Assembly: GCF_910592395.1 (NCBI RefSeq)
Contig: NC_088308.1
Coordinates: forward strand, 11,673,001-11,737,000
Source: Lineus longissimus
Lineage: Eukaryota; Nemertea; Pilidiophora; Heteronemertea; Lineidae
DNA length: 64,000 nucleotides
Reading direction: 5' to 3'
Positions 1 to 12,987 of the stretch are shown here, one piece after another. The first letter of the stretch is position 1. Each line of letters begins with the position of its first letter. Made by a program: the position numbers and the translations under genes. Under the pieces are notes generated by a model, which did no database searches, was not told the origin of the DNA, and saw only the letters and a program-made list of their open reading frames with translations.

Positions 1-236
1 ACATGAGTACAGCTCCACATGTACTAAATCTACATGTACAATGTATAAAGTACACAACTGTCACAGTTTGAGTTGACGTGCATAGTTTTCGTCTGAAACT
101 ACACTGAATACTAATAATTCTGCAAAGAAAATATGCTGTGGCCGCTGACAGAGCACTCATATGAATGGAAAACTCCTTAATTTAATCATTGGGTGTGGTA
201 AAAAGGCATGAAACACAGAATTATTCCATGCGAAAC

Positions 237-677
237 CTACTGTTTATGCTGTTTACACTGACGATTGTAAACCGAAAGTTGGGTTGATACCGCCGTCATG
301 TGGCGGCGCCTATCGGTGTGACAACAAACTCGAGGTAGAGAACCAAATATTGAGTTGGCATCATCATCTGATTGGTCTGAATTGGCTTCAGCACTGTTTT
401 CATTCGTATCAGTCTCATAACCTGCATAATCATTGTCAAATTCTAAATCAGCATCAAAAATTTCACTTTCATTATGTTCACTGACTGATTCACCTCCAGA
501 ATCATCGTCTAAGGCATCCTGGTCATGCCTACCTGCATAAGAATCATCCCCACTTGACTCTCCAGAAGATTCGTTATCATTATCAAGGTCTTCAGAACAG
601 CTACTGGCCATCAAATCGGCTACAACTTGAGAAGTCGTAAGTTTCGACTTTCTCGAACTCGCCATTTTTGCATGCAA
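237..677 (-). CDS. acidic N-terminal fragment, probable piggyBac-type transposase
   Basis: This 146-codon frame starts with a basic stretch and then becomes strongly acidic, rich in Asp, Glu, Ser and Asn (about residues 25-110). That is the usual look of the disordered N-terminus of piggyBac (PGBD) transposases. It starts about 240 bp inside a TTAA-flanked terminus and points inward, where a transposase should start. The last 35 residues lose the acidic bias and may be intron read-through. The DDD catalytic domain is not in the window, so the function rests on context and composition only. Confidence 0.4.
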   Translation of the reverse strand: MHAKMASSRKSKLTTSQVVADLMASSCSEDLDNDNESSGESSGDDSYAGRHDQDALDDDSGGESVSEHNESEIFDADLEFDNDYAGYETDTNENSAEANSDQSDDDANSIFGSLPRVCCHTDRRRHMTAVSTQLSVYNRQCKQHKQ

Positions 678-843
678 AAAGAACGTGCATAGAACCGCGC
701 AAATTGGCAGAAGCAGACGACATATCGACTTGTGCTGCCGTCTGGGCTTAGCTGAGTATACTATTTATCATTGAAAACCGTTGCTAGGGGCTTGGGTTTA
801 CCCGTTCAAGTGCTAGAACCGTTCGATTTAGGGGTACTACCTT

Positions 844-908
844 TGCTGCTATAGCCGTCATCCGCCACCGGGGCTTGGAAAAAGATGCTGCTATGGCCGT
901 CATCCGTC
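844..908 (-). repeat. subterminal direct repeats of the piggyBac-like element
   Basis: Two near-identical 23 bp copies lie at 844-866 and 886-908, 42 bp apart, sharing the core CCGTCATCCG on the plus strand. They sit just inside the terminal inverted repeat. In piggyBac-type elements such repeats are typical transposase binding sites; that role is inferred. Confidence 0.65.
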
Positions 909-921
909 CTTAAAGGGTTAA

Positions 922-1141
922 TGAATGATTTAATGATCTCTCTCGTAACACATCTGATCTTACATTCTTTCTCTTAAAAACGGTTTAAAACAGTTATTTG
1001 TTCTGGGTTTAGCATTTCCTCCCGTCTTCTTACGCACACGCAACAACATCAGCACCTGGCCACCGGACCAATTCCGGCGGCGCCGGACGGAGCTGTCTTC
1101 GCGGCTGCAAACCCTACCAAAAATTGCAACAAAGATTTACA
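922..1141 (-). repeat. 3' LTR of the BEL element, split by piggyBac insertion
   Basis: Near-identical to 8927-9146. On the minus strand it begins TGTAAATC right after a G-rich polypurine tract. The copy is cut at the TTAA at 918-921 by the piggyBac-like element, and the rest should lie beyond the left window edge. Confidence 0.9.
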
Positions 1142-1149
1142 CTCCCCCC
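1142..1149 (-). promoter_or_regulatory. polypurine tract, plus-strand primer of the BEL element
   Basis: The minus strand reads GGGGGGAG directly before the LTR start TGTAAATC. This is the expected position for the RNase H-resistant primer of plus-strand DNA synthesis. The 5' LTR has no such tract on its outer side. Confidence 0.8.
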
Positions 1150-1812
1150 GAATCATCACAATGATGATTCCAACATCAATAAAAATCTTTGCAAAATTCC
1201 TATGGAAAAGACAAGTTTCCAAATTCCAGCACAATCTTCACAAGAATGAAATACTAGTAATTATCACACAAAGATAGTCCACTCTTCGGAAGATATTAGT
1301 TTATACCGATATAGTCCATGATCAGGAAGATATCAGTTTATACTGATATATAGTCCAACAAACACAGAATGCGAATTAAAGCGCAGTAATATTAATCTCA
1401 ATGGAAATCTCAATTTAGGCACAAAGCGCAATGATTACGGCGCGTTTTGAAATAAATTCTTAACACAACATAGATTATATCTGCACTCTCAAACTGGAGA
1501 AGACAATTGAAACAGCGGATTGTTCTGATGTCTTATGCGAAACTTTAGAAATATGATAATGCGTTGGAATGGGTAGACTGCCCAACCCAACAATAAGAAG
1601 ACTGGAACAGGGGATTATTATGCCCCTCGGCACAGTTCCAGTTTATCGCGAGCAAGATGCAGGCATTATATGCACCACCAAATTATTTCTGAATTACGCA
1701 ATCCTTGTAGTTCAGTTTACGTTTGGATGAGACTCATTTTAGTCTTATTAGTGTCCGCATATTCCTGACACAAATATATAATATTGACGCGAGTAGCTCA
1801 TATTTCGACACG
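1150..1812 (-). other. 3' untranslated region of the BEL element
   Basis: About 660 bp between the end of the integrase frame and the polypurine tract. A short GATATCAGTTTATA-like sequence occurs twice around 1288-1345. I see no other coding or structural signal. Confidence 0.5.
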
Positions 1813-2601
1813 TTAGTCTGTTCCTTCAGCCTCCAGTGGTACGATGCTCTTCACTGGCCTGGCATACGTTCCCTTGCTTGTCTTGAGTTGCACCGTTCGC
1901 ACGTTGTTGTCTGCTGTTGACGGATTTACAGCGGTGATTCGTCCCATTGGGTAATGTCCTCGATGTCCAAGTTTCATGTCTTCGACGAGTAGAACGACGT
2001 CGCCAACTTGGAAGTTACGTGTTTCCTTGAGCTGTTTTGTCCTCTCTTGCAGTGAGGTCAAGTACTCGAGACGAAATCGATGCCAGAAAATGTCGACCAT
2101 GGCTTGAACTTGACGGAAGTGGTTGCGAACCATCAAGTCACGGTCGACAAATACCCCTGGAGCATAGGCTGCAGCTGGTTCTGGATTGAGGAGATCGTTT
2201 GGCGTTAACGGCTGTATGTCGTCAGGGCTGTTGCTCTGAGCACATAGAGGACGACTATTGTAGAGGAACTCACATTCAGCAACGATCGTCAACAGCTGGT
2301 CCTCTGTTGGCGTCCTGTCTTTTAATGTTCCTAGGAGGGCTCTTCGCAGTGACCTGAATGGCCTTTCAAAGAGACCATTCCGATTCGATGCCTTGGGAAT
2401 GTTCGGGACCCAGCAGATTTCCTTCTGTCTCAAGAAATCTTCTACTGCTGAGTTGTTGTAGACATCTTGAAGTTCATTCAGTTCCTTTATCCCTGCCGCA
2501 AATGTCCCAGCACAATCAGTCGACAGCTTCTGGGGCCTGGATCGACGGGCAATGAATCTTCTTAGAGCGTTCAGGAATGCAGGCACGGTCATATCGGGCA
2601 A
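1813..2601 (-). pseudogene. BEL integrase catalytic core and DUF5641-like C-terminal domain
   Basis: A 262-residue frame carrying the second half of the integrase core. The second catalytic Asp is in STDCAGTF (families usually show SDNGTNF) and the catalytic Glu is in GLFERPFRSLRRAL. The C-terminal part, with VGDVVLLVEDMKLGHRGHYPMG, is the DUF5641-type tail typical of BEL/Pao integrases. It overlaps the preceding frame (2516-3520) in a different phase, so a frameshift near 2590-2650 splits the enzyme. The asparagine normally following the second Asp is replaced, another sign of decay. Confidence 0.85.
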
Positions 2602-3520
2602 GACTTCGAAATGAACGGCCTTGATTGTATGACACCAGTCCCAGGATGTACCGTTTTGGCGTGCTGCGTCCCATCTTGCTGAGTACAGGACCCATTATGT
2701 CACATCCTGTGTGCAGCCATGCACTACCAACAGCGACCCTGGAGACTGGCAGAGTTCCTTGTACTTGCTCCTTGGGTAATGCGACTGTCCGAATGCATGT
2801 TTTGCATGTCTCCTGTATCTTGTAGCTCAGCCTTGTCCCGTGGATGATCCAATAATGTTTCCTGATCATGTACAGTAAGGTCTTCGGTGGGGCGTGCATG
2901 TATGACTCATGGTAGTATCCGGCTATGATCATTGTCAGGTGATGACTGTTTGGCAGAAGTAGCTGATGTTTCCTGTTGTATGGCAAACTCGACTCAGAAA
3001 GACGGCCTCCAACTCTCAGTGATCCCTTGGGGTCGATGAATGGGCAAAGCTTCTGGAATTGACTATGCTTCATTTTTGGACCAACGTTCCCCAATTTCTT
3101 GATCTCGCTGCTGAATTCCTGTCTCTGAACATATCGAACTATTGCTTCACCAGCATCTTGAATTTCACTTCCTTTAATCCTGCCTTTCAACCCGGTGTAG
3201 TTGACTGCATTGCGTCCAAGGTGAGTGTCCTTGTTCCATATGATGAAGCGTATTAACCATGCTACTACTCTCAACTTTGCCCAGCTAGAGTGGTGATGTA
3301 CTAACTTCATCAGGGGGTCCTCCTTAACTTCTGTAGCCAGAACTGTAACAGTCACATCCTTCTTCACTTCTGGATGGTCATCAGGGAGACTCCCAATCTT
3401 CGGCATACTAAGCCAATCCTCCTCAGTGTTCTGCAGAAAACTAGGCCCATGGTGGAACAGTTCATGTCTCAGAAAGTTCTCCACAGTCAACCCTCGACTA
3501 CATACATCGGCCAGGTTCAT
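2516..3520 (-). pseudogene. BEL RNase H remnant, integrase zinc-binding domain and first catalytic Asp
   Basis: A 334-residue frame. An HHCC-type integrase zinc-binding region lies around residues 190-250, with HESYMHAPPKTLLYMIRKHY and then CKTC. The first integrase catalytic Asp follows in WLHTGCDIMGPV. After about residue 300 the frame leaves the integrase and becomes shadow sequence, because the true reading continues in the 1813-2601 frame. Upstream, between 3520 and 3684, the RNase H to integrase linker contains stops. Confidence 0.8.
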
Positions 3521-3683
3521 CTCTCCTGGGACAGATCTCGATTTTCAGCTCCTCCTTTAGATCTCTAATTTCCTGCAGCCTGTTTGCTACAAAAGGCAAA
3601 AAGCATCTCTTGGAATTCTGTACCATCATGAGAACTGCCGAGCTGTCTGTCCACTGATATATCCTAAGGAAGCTGCAATCCGA

Positions 3684-5207
3684 CTATTTGATGACAAACT
3701 TGACCCCCCTCATCGACAGCAGCATGGCTTGCAGCTCAATCCTAGGAATCGTCTTGACCTTGGTGGGAGTTACCAGGGCCTTTGCAAGCAGGAATGAGAT
3801 GTGACATGCTCCTTCTTCGTTGGTCGACTTTATGAAGATCTCAAATCCAACTCCTGTCTCTGAGCCATCAGAGAACGCATGCAACTCTCTTGATACTATC
3901 TTGCCAAATCCCTTTGGTACTACTGCTCGTTCTCTCTTGAAATCTGCCAACTTCTGTATTGACTGCAGCCATTTCTGAACTTGAGTGGCTTCCAACTCTG
4001 GTAATGGCTCGTCCCAGCCATACCCCTTAGTTGTTATATCTTGTAGAATTTGCCTCGGTATGAGCGTCACAGGGGCTACACTTCCTTCTGGGTCGAACAT
4101 AGCGGCTATGTTACCGAGCAGCCCTCTTCTTCTTAAAGGCCTTTCCTTTTCTCTTGTTTTGAAACCAAATGTGTCATCGGTGACATTCCATTTGACATCA
4201 AGGACTCGTTCTTCGTGTTCACATCCCATCTCAAGATCGGAAGATTCTTTCATTGAAGGTGCCTGCAGCTCTGGTTTAACCAACTCTAGAAGACTTCTCT
4301 CAGTTGTTACAAACTTGGCCAGCTCAAATCCAGTTTTGCCATAAAGTTTGAAGATCTCTGAGACGACTATGACTGCCAGCTCAGGCCCCAAAGACTTAAG
4401 TATGTCATCTACATAACTGTTTCTGAGTCCCGTCTTGATTGTTTCTGGGTGGAAATCATCTCTGTTGTCGATGCATGTCTTCTTTACAGCATATCCAGCT
4501 AGGGCAGGAGCATGGGTACCACCAAAGAAATTGTGGAGGATTTGATATTCTTCAGGTTCTGCATCCAAGTCATCATCTTTGAACCATAGGAACCTCATCA
4601 AATTCCAATGTTGCCTTGTGATGAAGATCTGGTTAAACATAGCATTTACGTCAGCCTGGAATGCTATCTCTCCCCCCGTCCGGAATCTGAGTAGGACTCC
4701 CAGCAATGAGTTCATGTTGTCTTCTCCTGTATAAATATGGTCATTTAAGCAGGTGTCTCCATAGCGTGCAGCTGCATCCCAGACTATCCTCAGTTTACCA
4801 GGTTTTGCTGGGTGGTATACATGATGGAAGGGTACGTAATTCACTGGCTCATCAGCTTCAATCTCATCTCTTGGAATCCTTCTTATATACCCTTTTTCTC
4901 GGTATTTCTGGAACAGGTCACGGTAGGCCTCGTACTCTGTGAAGTTTTCTTTGACAAACTTTCCTCTCTTAAACTTCGCCTTGACTCCCATAAGTCTTTT
5001 CAGTGCATACCCTCTGTTGTTCGGTATCTCCTTGGCTGAATCTCCGAGAGGTATTGGAATGTACAAATGACCATCACATAGGTATGTGCCGCTGTCGAGA
5101 ATTTCCTTCGCTTTGACATCTTCAGCTGACGTAGGCTTGGTGAAGTGATACTTGGTTCCAATCCCAGCTTGATCAAATTCTGCTAATCGTAGGAGTTGCT
5201 CGCTCAA
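3684..5207 (-). pseudogene. BEL/Pao reverse transcriptase with N-terminal half of RNase H
   Basis: A 507-residue frame with an RT of the peptidase-A17-linked (Pao) type. Landmarks are KLRIVWDAAARYG, ADVNAMFNQIFI (catalytic Asp) and the active-site box NSYVDDILKS near residues 262-271. A DUF1759/A17-type connector follows, then an RNase H start with AFSDGSETGVGFEIF. The frame stops at 3684 inside RNase H, and the remaining RNase H is in broken frames up to 3520. The RT core is complete and has its YVDD box, so a small number of changes separates it from an open polyprotein. Confidence 0.9.
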
Positions 5208-5243
5208 TTCCTTCTCCTTGACTACAATGTGATTACATTCTAG

Positions 5244-5936
5244 TCAGCTGTGACTGGAGCCACCTAACAACGTCCATCCCCATGGATATCTGGCTGCAAT
5301 TGGCTCCTCTGGTTTGGATCCTTCTTTCCATTCGAGTTGCTTGTGGGCTGCTGGGATGTTTCCTCCAATCAAAACCTTAATCTTTCCAACTGGACTCTCT
5401 GGGGTGGGTAAGTCTCTCAGATGCTCATAACTTGACCAAGTTTCCTTAGACGGCAGGTGTTTGTCTCCCATAGGCAAACTTTCCCAAGAGTATACTTCAG
5501 GAATATCGATCCAGCTGTTACCATCCAATCCGGAAATTTTCAGACTGATTTTAGTGCTTTTACCCGCACTAACTCCATTCAATGTCTTCAATTCGACTGG
5601 CTTTTCATCTGGCTCTATGGATAATTCCTGCAGAACGTCTTCTTCACACAGAGAGGCGCTGGAGTAGGAATCGATTCCTGCCCAAGTCTTCATTTCCTTT
5701 CTGGTAGCTGGACATCTGACTATGACAGGGAATGCTGGGAACAGGACTTTATCTTCGGTTTTTCCCAGGAAGCTGTTACCAATTACAGTTGGGGTGGTTC
5801 CATCCCTGTCTTCAGCCTTGTCAAAGTGTAGGAGAGTATGATGCTTAGTTGTAGACTTGCATCCCATCTTTTGACATTCCTTAGGGAGAGGGCATTTCCT
5901 GGCTGAGTTGTGGGCAGTGACCTTGTTGTCAGGCAA
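5244..5936 (-). pseudogene. BEL protease-like domain with zinc-binding leader
   Basis: A 230-residue frame. Near its start a CxxxxC with TTKHHTLLHF resembles the CCHC/CHH segment that precedes BEL proteases. The DUF1758-like protease region follows, with the catalytic triplet position reading GIDSYSSAS where an active retropepsin has DSG or DTG. LIGGNIPAAHK near residue 190 matches the conserved second protease strand. The frame ends 37 bp before the RT frame. The DSG to DSY change would inactivate the protease if it is not a sequencing error. Confidence 0.75.
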
Positions 5937-6299
5937 TTAAAACAGAGTCCCATTCCCTTTATGATGTCCTGCTTCTGTTTTCATGGCAACCTCTTGACAC
6001 TTGAACACTCCCAGATGGAATGCGATGGTCCACTGGTGCAATGAGTACATTTCACTCTAGGTTTACTGGTACTCAGGGTTGTCCTTTCAGATCCTTGTTG
6101 CTTGGTACTCTTCCCAGTTTTCTTCTTAGCTTCGCCAGTATTATTGACATTTGATCTGGACTTCTCATCCTTCGAGCTCTCCTGGCCATCTGTGATAAAG
6201 TATGTCTTTACGGAGGGGGTCTTGTTCCGATCTTGACTGCATCATTGTTCTTCCGCTTATCATACTTATGCTCAAGCAAGGCTGCAAATTCGCTGTCGT
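5937..6299 (-). pseudogene. Gag zinc-knuckle region in a broken frame
   Basis: Translation of the minus strand near 5988-6062 gives CTHCTSGPSHSIWEC, a CCHC-type nucleic-acid-binding knuckle (C-x2-C, then H and C). It lies between the Gag core and the protease, as expected in BEL/Pao. Stops and frameshifts separate it from both neighbours. Confidence 0.65.
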
Positions 6300-8831
6300 T
6301 TACCTCCCTTGAAAGTCCCTTGATGAATCTGACAACTCTGAAAAAGTGACCTCCCCGTACTCCTCTCTGATCTTGGCTGCCTTTCTTAACCAGCTGCGGC
6401 GATCATGCATCGGTAGTTTTGCGATTACATCGACTAGGTAATCTGGATGATATAGTGACTTTTCCTTGTTAACACTACGTAGAGACAACTCTGTGGTCTC
6501 CAGAAGATCTGCATATTTTCGCATCGCATTCCTGTCGCCAGCCTTGACGTCACCCTGGGTCTTCAGTTTCCTGTGAAACTCCATCGTGATGAGATGAGGC
6601 TGTCCGAAATTTAGATACAGTTCTCGCTTAGCTTGGCTGCGGGCCTCATCTGTCGCTAGCATATCATATTTCAATATGACTTCGCTGGCCTTTCCACTGC
6701 AGTATTTCCTGAGATTCTGGTATAACTCTCCTGGATCACGGGTTCTGGATTCGATGTTCTGTCTAAATGCTGTTGTGAATCGTGGATAATCAAGCGGGTC
6801 TCCAGAGAACCCTTTTAGCTTGGGCCTTGGGAGCTCTAGCCGTGTCTGGAGTGCTTGCAGATGGTCGACTATGGGCAAGAAGGCATCTCTAGGATCCATT
6901 TGACCTTGACCTTGAAAGCTGTATCCCCTGTCTTCAGCGTGACGATGACCTGTTGAACTCGGATGTTGATCAGCTTTCATCTGTTGACCTTGAAAGTTGT
7001 ATCCCCTGTCTTCAGCGTGACGATGACCTGTTGAACTAGGATGTTGATCAGCTTTCATCTGTTGACCTTGAAAGCTGTATCCCCTGTCTTCAGCGTGACG
7101 ATGACCTGTTGAACTAGGATGTTGATCAGCTTTCATCTGTTGACCTTGAAAGTTGTATCCCCTGTCTTCAGCGTGACGATGACCTGTTGAACTAGGATGT
7201 TGATCAGCTTTCATCTGTTGACCTTGAAAGTTGTATCCCCTGTCTTCAGCGTGACGATGACCTGTTGAACTAGGATGTTGATCAGCTTTCATCTGTTGAC
7301 CTTGAAAGCTGTATCCCCTGTCTTCAGCATGACGATGACCTGTTGAACTAGGATGTTGATCAGCTTTCATCTGTTGATCTTGAAAGATGTACCCTCTGCC
7401 CTCTCTGCTGACATGCTCTACATCTCGGCTTTGACCAACTTGAATCTCATCAGGCTTTGGTTGAAATGGTCTCTCATCAACATTCAGGGGGTAGGATTTA
7501 ACAACTTGACCTTTGCTATCAAGATGCCCTGGTAGCTTGGCTTTGCTTGGTTTCCCACCAAGGTTTACAGGCGGTGTCAACTGGTTAACCTCCCTATGAC
7601 TATTGATACTAGCAGTGTGATCATTATGACTTGGGATCATGGCACGGCTACCTCGCTTCACATCATGACTCTGTGTGGAATAATGTGTCAGCTCTGGTTT
7701 CGCACCCTTATCCTCTGACCTAGTGTGCCGCTGAAATTCCACCTCTTGACCTATATCATGAGTGCGCACCATCATTGATCTGGTCTCTTGAGCAGCATCT
7801 TGGGTGTGGAAATGTGATAACCAGGGTTGGACTCTATCTGCTGATCCACTATGTGTCTGCCTTTCTTTATCCTTTGCAAGCCATGTACATGCATGCATGT
7901 ATCCGCTTGTGCTGGTGCTATCTCGAACATCTTCACTGTGAGTATCGAAACGTGGCAGCCAAGGTTTCACACCCATATCAGCTGATTCAGTGTTCTTCTG
8001 TTGGGCTTCATCAGACTCGATCCCTGTAGGACTGCCATTACCAATTTCATTTCTATCCTGGGTAGCGTACTTCCTAACTTCAGCATCAGCGCAGAAATCA
8101 TCCGGTTTCGACTTATCACCCATATCTTGATGAACAGATCTGTTCTCAACAGCGACTGGACCCTCTCGGGCAGCATCACCCCAACTGGACAGCAAAGCAT
8201 AAGGCCCAGGCATGGCATCTCGGTCCCCGGCAACATCAACCCTACCATTCTGCTTGTGGGACTCAAGGACTTCAAACAACTTGTGACCTGTATCTTCGTT
8301 GCAGACTCTATCCTTCGAAACTGCTTCTTCATCTTGATTTTGGACCTCTAAGTCCTCATCCTCAAAATCCCTCAACCGTTCCTCAAGATCTCGGTCTACA
8401 GACTGAAGTGTGGCGCTCATCTCTGCGCGAATGTCAATCATCCTTCTTCTCATTGCCATATTAATCTGAACCTGTTTTCTTGCCATCTCAGTTTCAATCT
8501 GGGCCTCAGCCATCTGTTGTTCAGCGATGAGTCTCGTCTTCTCCATCTCGGCCTCCAACAACTTCCTCTGGCTCTGCCTGGACTTGGTGGACCTATTACT
8601 GCTAGTGCTAGGCCTTCTACTTGTGGCTATTATGCTATTGCTACAACTGTTGTTATGCCTACTACTAGCCCATGAAGATGCACCACTGGGTAACTTGGTG
8701 TCCGCCAACTGCAGCAGGGCCTCGGCTACCTCTAAAGACACATTTCCAGCGGGACCATTTCTCCTTCCACTCCGCGGTGCGCCGTCGTGTGCTTCACTCA
8801 TCGAATACATTATGTATGTGTGTGCGTGCAA
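6300..8831 (-). CDS. BEL/Pao Gag-like protein with internal 26-residue repeats
   Basis: An 843-residue frame. Residues 60-150 form a charged helical segment rich in Glu, Gln, Arg and Met. Residues about 477-640 are tandem 26-residue repeats. The C-terminal 180 residues match the DUF1759 Gag domain: RPKLKGFSGDPLDYPRF, then LRKYCSGKASEVI and WLRKAAKIREEYG. It forms the particle core of the element. The start at 8831 is the first ATG after the LTR; the codons before the serine-rich part may or may not be used. At 843 residues it is long for this family, mainly because of the repeats. Confidence 0.85.
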   Translation of the reverse strand: MHAHTYIMYSMSEAHDGAPRSGRRNGPAGNVSLEVAEALLQLADTKLPSGASSWASSRHNNSCSNSIIATSRRPSTSSNRSTKSRQSQRKLLEAEMEKTRLIAEQQMAEAQIETEMARKQVQINMAMRRRMIDIRAEMSATLQSVDRDLEERLRDFEDEDLEVQNQDEEAVSKDRVCNEDTGHKLFEVLESHKQNGRVDVAGDRDAMPGPYALLSSWGDAAREGPVAVENRSVHQDMGDKSKPDDFCADAEVRKYATQDRNEIGNGSPTGIESDEAQQKNTESADMGVKPWLPRFDTHSEDVRDSTSTSGYMHACTWLAKDKERQTHSGSADRVQPWLSHFHTQDAAQETRSMMVRTHDIGQEVEFQRHTRSEDKGAKPELTHYSTQSHDVKRGSRAMIPSHNDHTASINSHREVNQLTPPVNLGGKPSKAKLPGHLDSKGQVVKSYPLNVDERPFQPKPDEIQVGQSRDVEHVSREGRGYIFQDQQMKADQHPSSTGHRHAEDRGYSFQGQQMKADQHPSSTGHRHAEDRGYNFQGQQMKADQHPSSTGHRHAEDRGYNFQGQQMKADQHPSSTGHRHAEDRGYSFQGQQMKADQHPSSTGHRHAEDRGYNFQGQQMKADQHPSSTGHRHAEDRGYSFQGQGQMDPRDAFLPIVDHLQALQTRLELPRPKLKGFSGDPLDYPRFTTAFRQNIESRTRDPGELYQNLRKYCSGKASEVILKYDMLATDEARSQAKRELYLNFGQPHLITMEFHRKLKTQGDVKAGDRNAMRKYADLLETTELSLRSVNKEKSLYHPDYLVDVIAKLPMHDRRSWLRKAAKIREEYGEVTFSELSDSSRDFQGR
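6910..7400 (-). repeat. 78-bp tandem repeat inside BEL gag, about 6.3 copies
   Basis: Six nearly identical 78 bp units start at 6910, 6988, 7066, 7144, 7222 and 7300, followed by a diverged seventh. Each codes for 26 residues of the type FQGQQMKADQHPSSTGHRHA. Units differ at only a few positions, for example Ser/Asn before FQGQ. Exact multiples of three preserve the frame, so the expansion arose while the protein was translated or is very recent. Confidence 0.95.
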
Positions 8832-8922
8832 GCCGATCAGATCAAATTGTTTTAAACTGAAAATCTGGTTGTGGTGGCTGCTGCCTCGAATGTCATCAAT
8901 AACTTCTTAACGCGTTGTACCT
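8832..8922 (-). other. BEL 5' leader or LTR end with primer binding site region
   Basis: Ninety bases between the LTR copy shared with the left side and the Gag start. The 5' LTR end and primer binding site should be here, but piggyBac removes the partner LTR for comparison. I could not match a tRNA 3' end with confidence. Confidence 0.4.
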
Positions 8923-9146
8923 TTAATGAATGATTTAATGATCTCTCTCGTGACACATCTGATCTTACATTCTTTCTCTTAAAAACGGTTTAAAACAGTT
9001 ATTTGTTCTGGGTTTAGCATTTCCTCCCGTCTTCTTACGCACACGCAACAACATCAGCACCTGGCCACCGGACCAATTCCGGGGGCGCCGGACGGAGCCG
9101 TCTTCACGGCTGCAAACCCTACCAAAAATTGCAACAAAGATTTACA
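8923..9146 (-). repeat. 5' LTR of the BEL element (minimum extent)
   Basis: Near-identical to 918-1141. It begins TGTAAATCTTTG on the minus strand at 9146. Differences between copies are few, for example a C/G near 9091. The TTAA at 8923-8926 is the intact form of the site used by piggyBac in the other LTR. Confidence 0.9.
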
Positions 9147-12330
<3,184 letters not shown>

Positions 12331-12511
12331 TTTTATGTCGTTCATACTCTACCCAGGTCAGACTTTTGCATGTGTACTCCATTCGGACACACCCGAGGAA
12401 GAAATAATCTATTTATAATAGAAACCTCTTAGGTAGTTCGCTTAGCTACACCTAGGCGGTGCCCCTATACAGCCTCTGCCTCGTGAGAGCCGCCATTCAC
12501 CAGTACTTATT
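12331..12511. repeat. left inverted terminal repeat of DIRS copy A
   Basis: Complementary to 16778-16979 with few changes. The shared text runs from the TACCCAGGTCAGAC end through GCGGTGCCCCTATACAGCC to the CAGTACTTATT inner end. Confidence 0.85.
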
Positions 12512-12987
12512 CCTCGGCACACTGTATCACACTGTGCCGGGTTTTTCCTACGTTGTTTTCGCCAAATTTGGTCGATTCGACGCTCGAGAAGGACACCCCG
12601 GGACACCTTCGGGACGCTTATTGATTCTAGGAGACGGGTGAGATCGTTCTTTTACTATCCTCCCTCGATTTATGCTTTTGGAGCGTGCTTTTCTGCCGTC
12701 TCCCAAGAAATTTTTTCTCCGTCTTCCCGGGCTGTTGGTCACGTGACCGTTCGTTTTATACCTTTGTGATTTTTCTGTTAGAAAGTCGACGTAATGACAT
12801 CGTTATTGCCGTCCTTTCTGATTTCTTTGGGTGTTCCACCCTTTGTTCTGGACCTCCTGCCCTTCAGGGCGGGTTTTCGAGGTCCGTTTACGGGTGTATC
12901 GGGGATTCATAGTCCCCGGCCCGGTTCTTCCCCGTGTCGGAGTGTGGGTAGTTCCGCCCCATTGGGCCAGACCCTTTCGCCCCCGGG

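Larger units (their letters stand above)
1..921 (-). mobile_element. piggyBac-like DNA transposon, terminal part (runs off left edge)
   Basis: On the minus strand a TTAA (918-921) is followed by a terminus starting CCCTTTAAGGACGG (904-917). TTAA target sites and CCC-starting termini are the hallmark of piggyBac; Kolobok also uses TTAA. The paired empty site is visible in the other BEL LTR, where TTAA at 8923-8926 is uninterrupted. The inside carries subterminal direct repeats and a reading frame coding for an acidic protein, as at piggyBac N-termini. The far end lies outside the window. The boundary is well supported; the superfamily is an inference. Confidence 0.7.
918..9146 (-). mobile_element. 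BEL/Pao LTR retrotransposon, degenerate, minus strand
   Basis: On the minus strand the order is LTR (8923-9146), Gag, zinc knuckle, aspartic protease, reverse transcriptase, RNase H, integrase, polypurine tract and a second LTR copy. Protease before RT and integrase last, with DUF1759-like Gag and DUF5641-like C-terminus, is the BEL/Pao layout. Both LTR copies begin TGTAAATCTTTG on the minus strand and stay nearly identical for about 220 bp, so insertion looks fairly recent. All coding parts carry frameshifts or stops. The right end interrupts Helitron helicase sequence. The left end is hidden by the piggyBac insertion, so the target duplication cannot be read. Confidence 0.9.

Noticed and set aside
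1049-1234. Short conserved frames in both BEL LTRs (also 9054-9311)
   Set aside because: They are identical because the LTRs are identical; no start context or domain supports a protein.
6910-7400. Regular repeats that could suggest a CRISPR array
   Set aside because: Units are contiguous 78-bp copies without unique spacers, keep an open reading frame in gag, and the sequence is eukaryotic.
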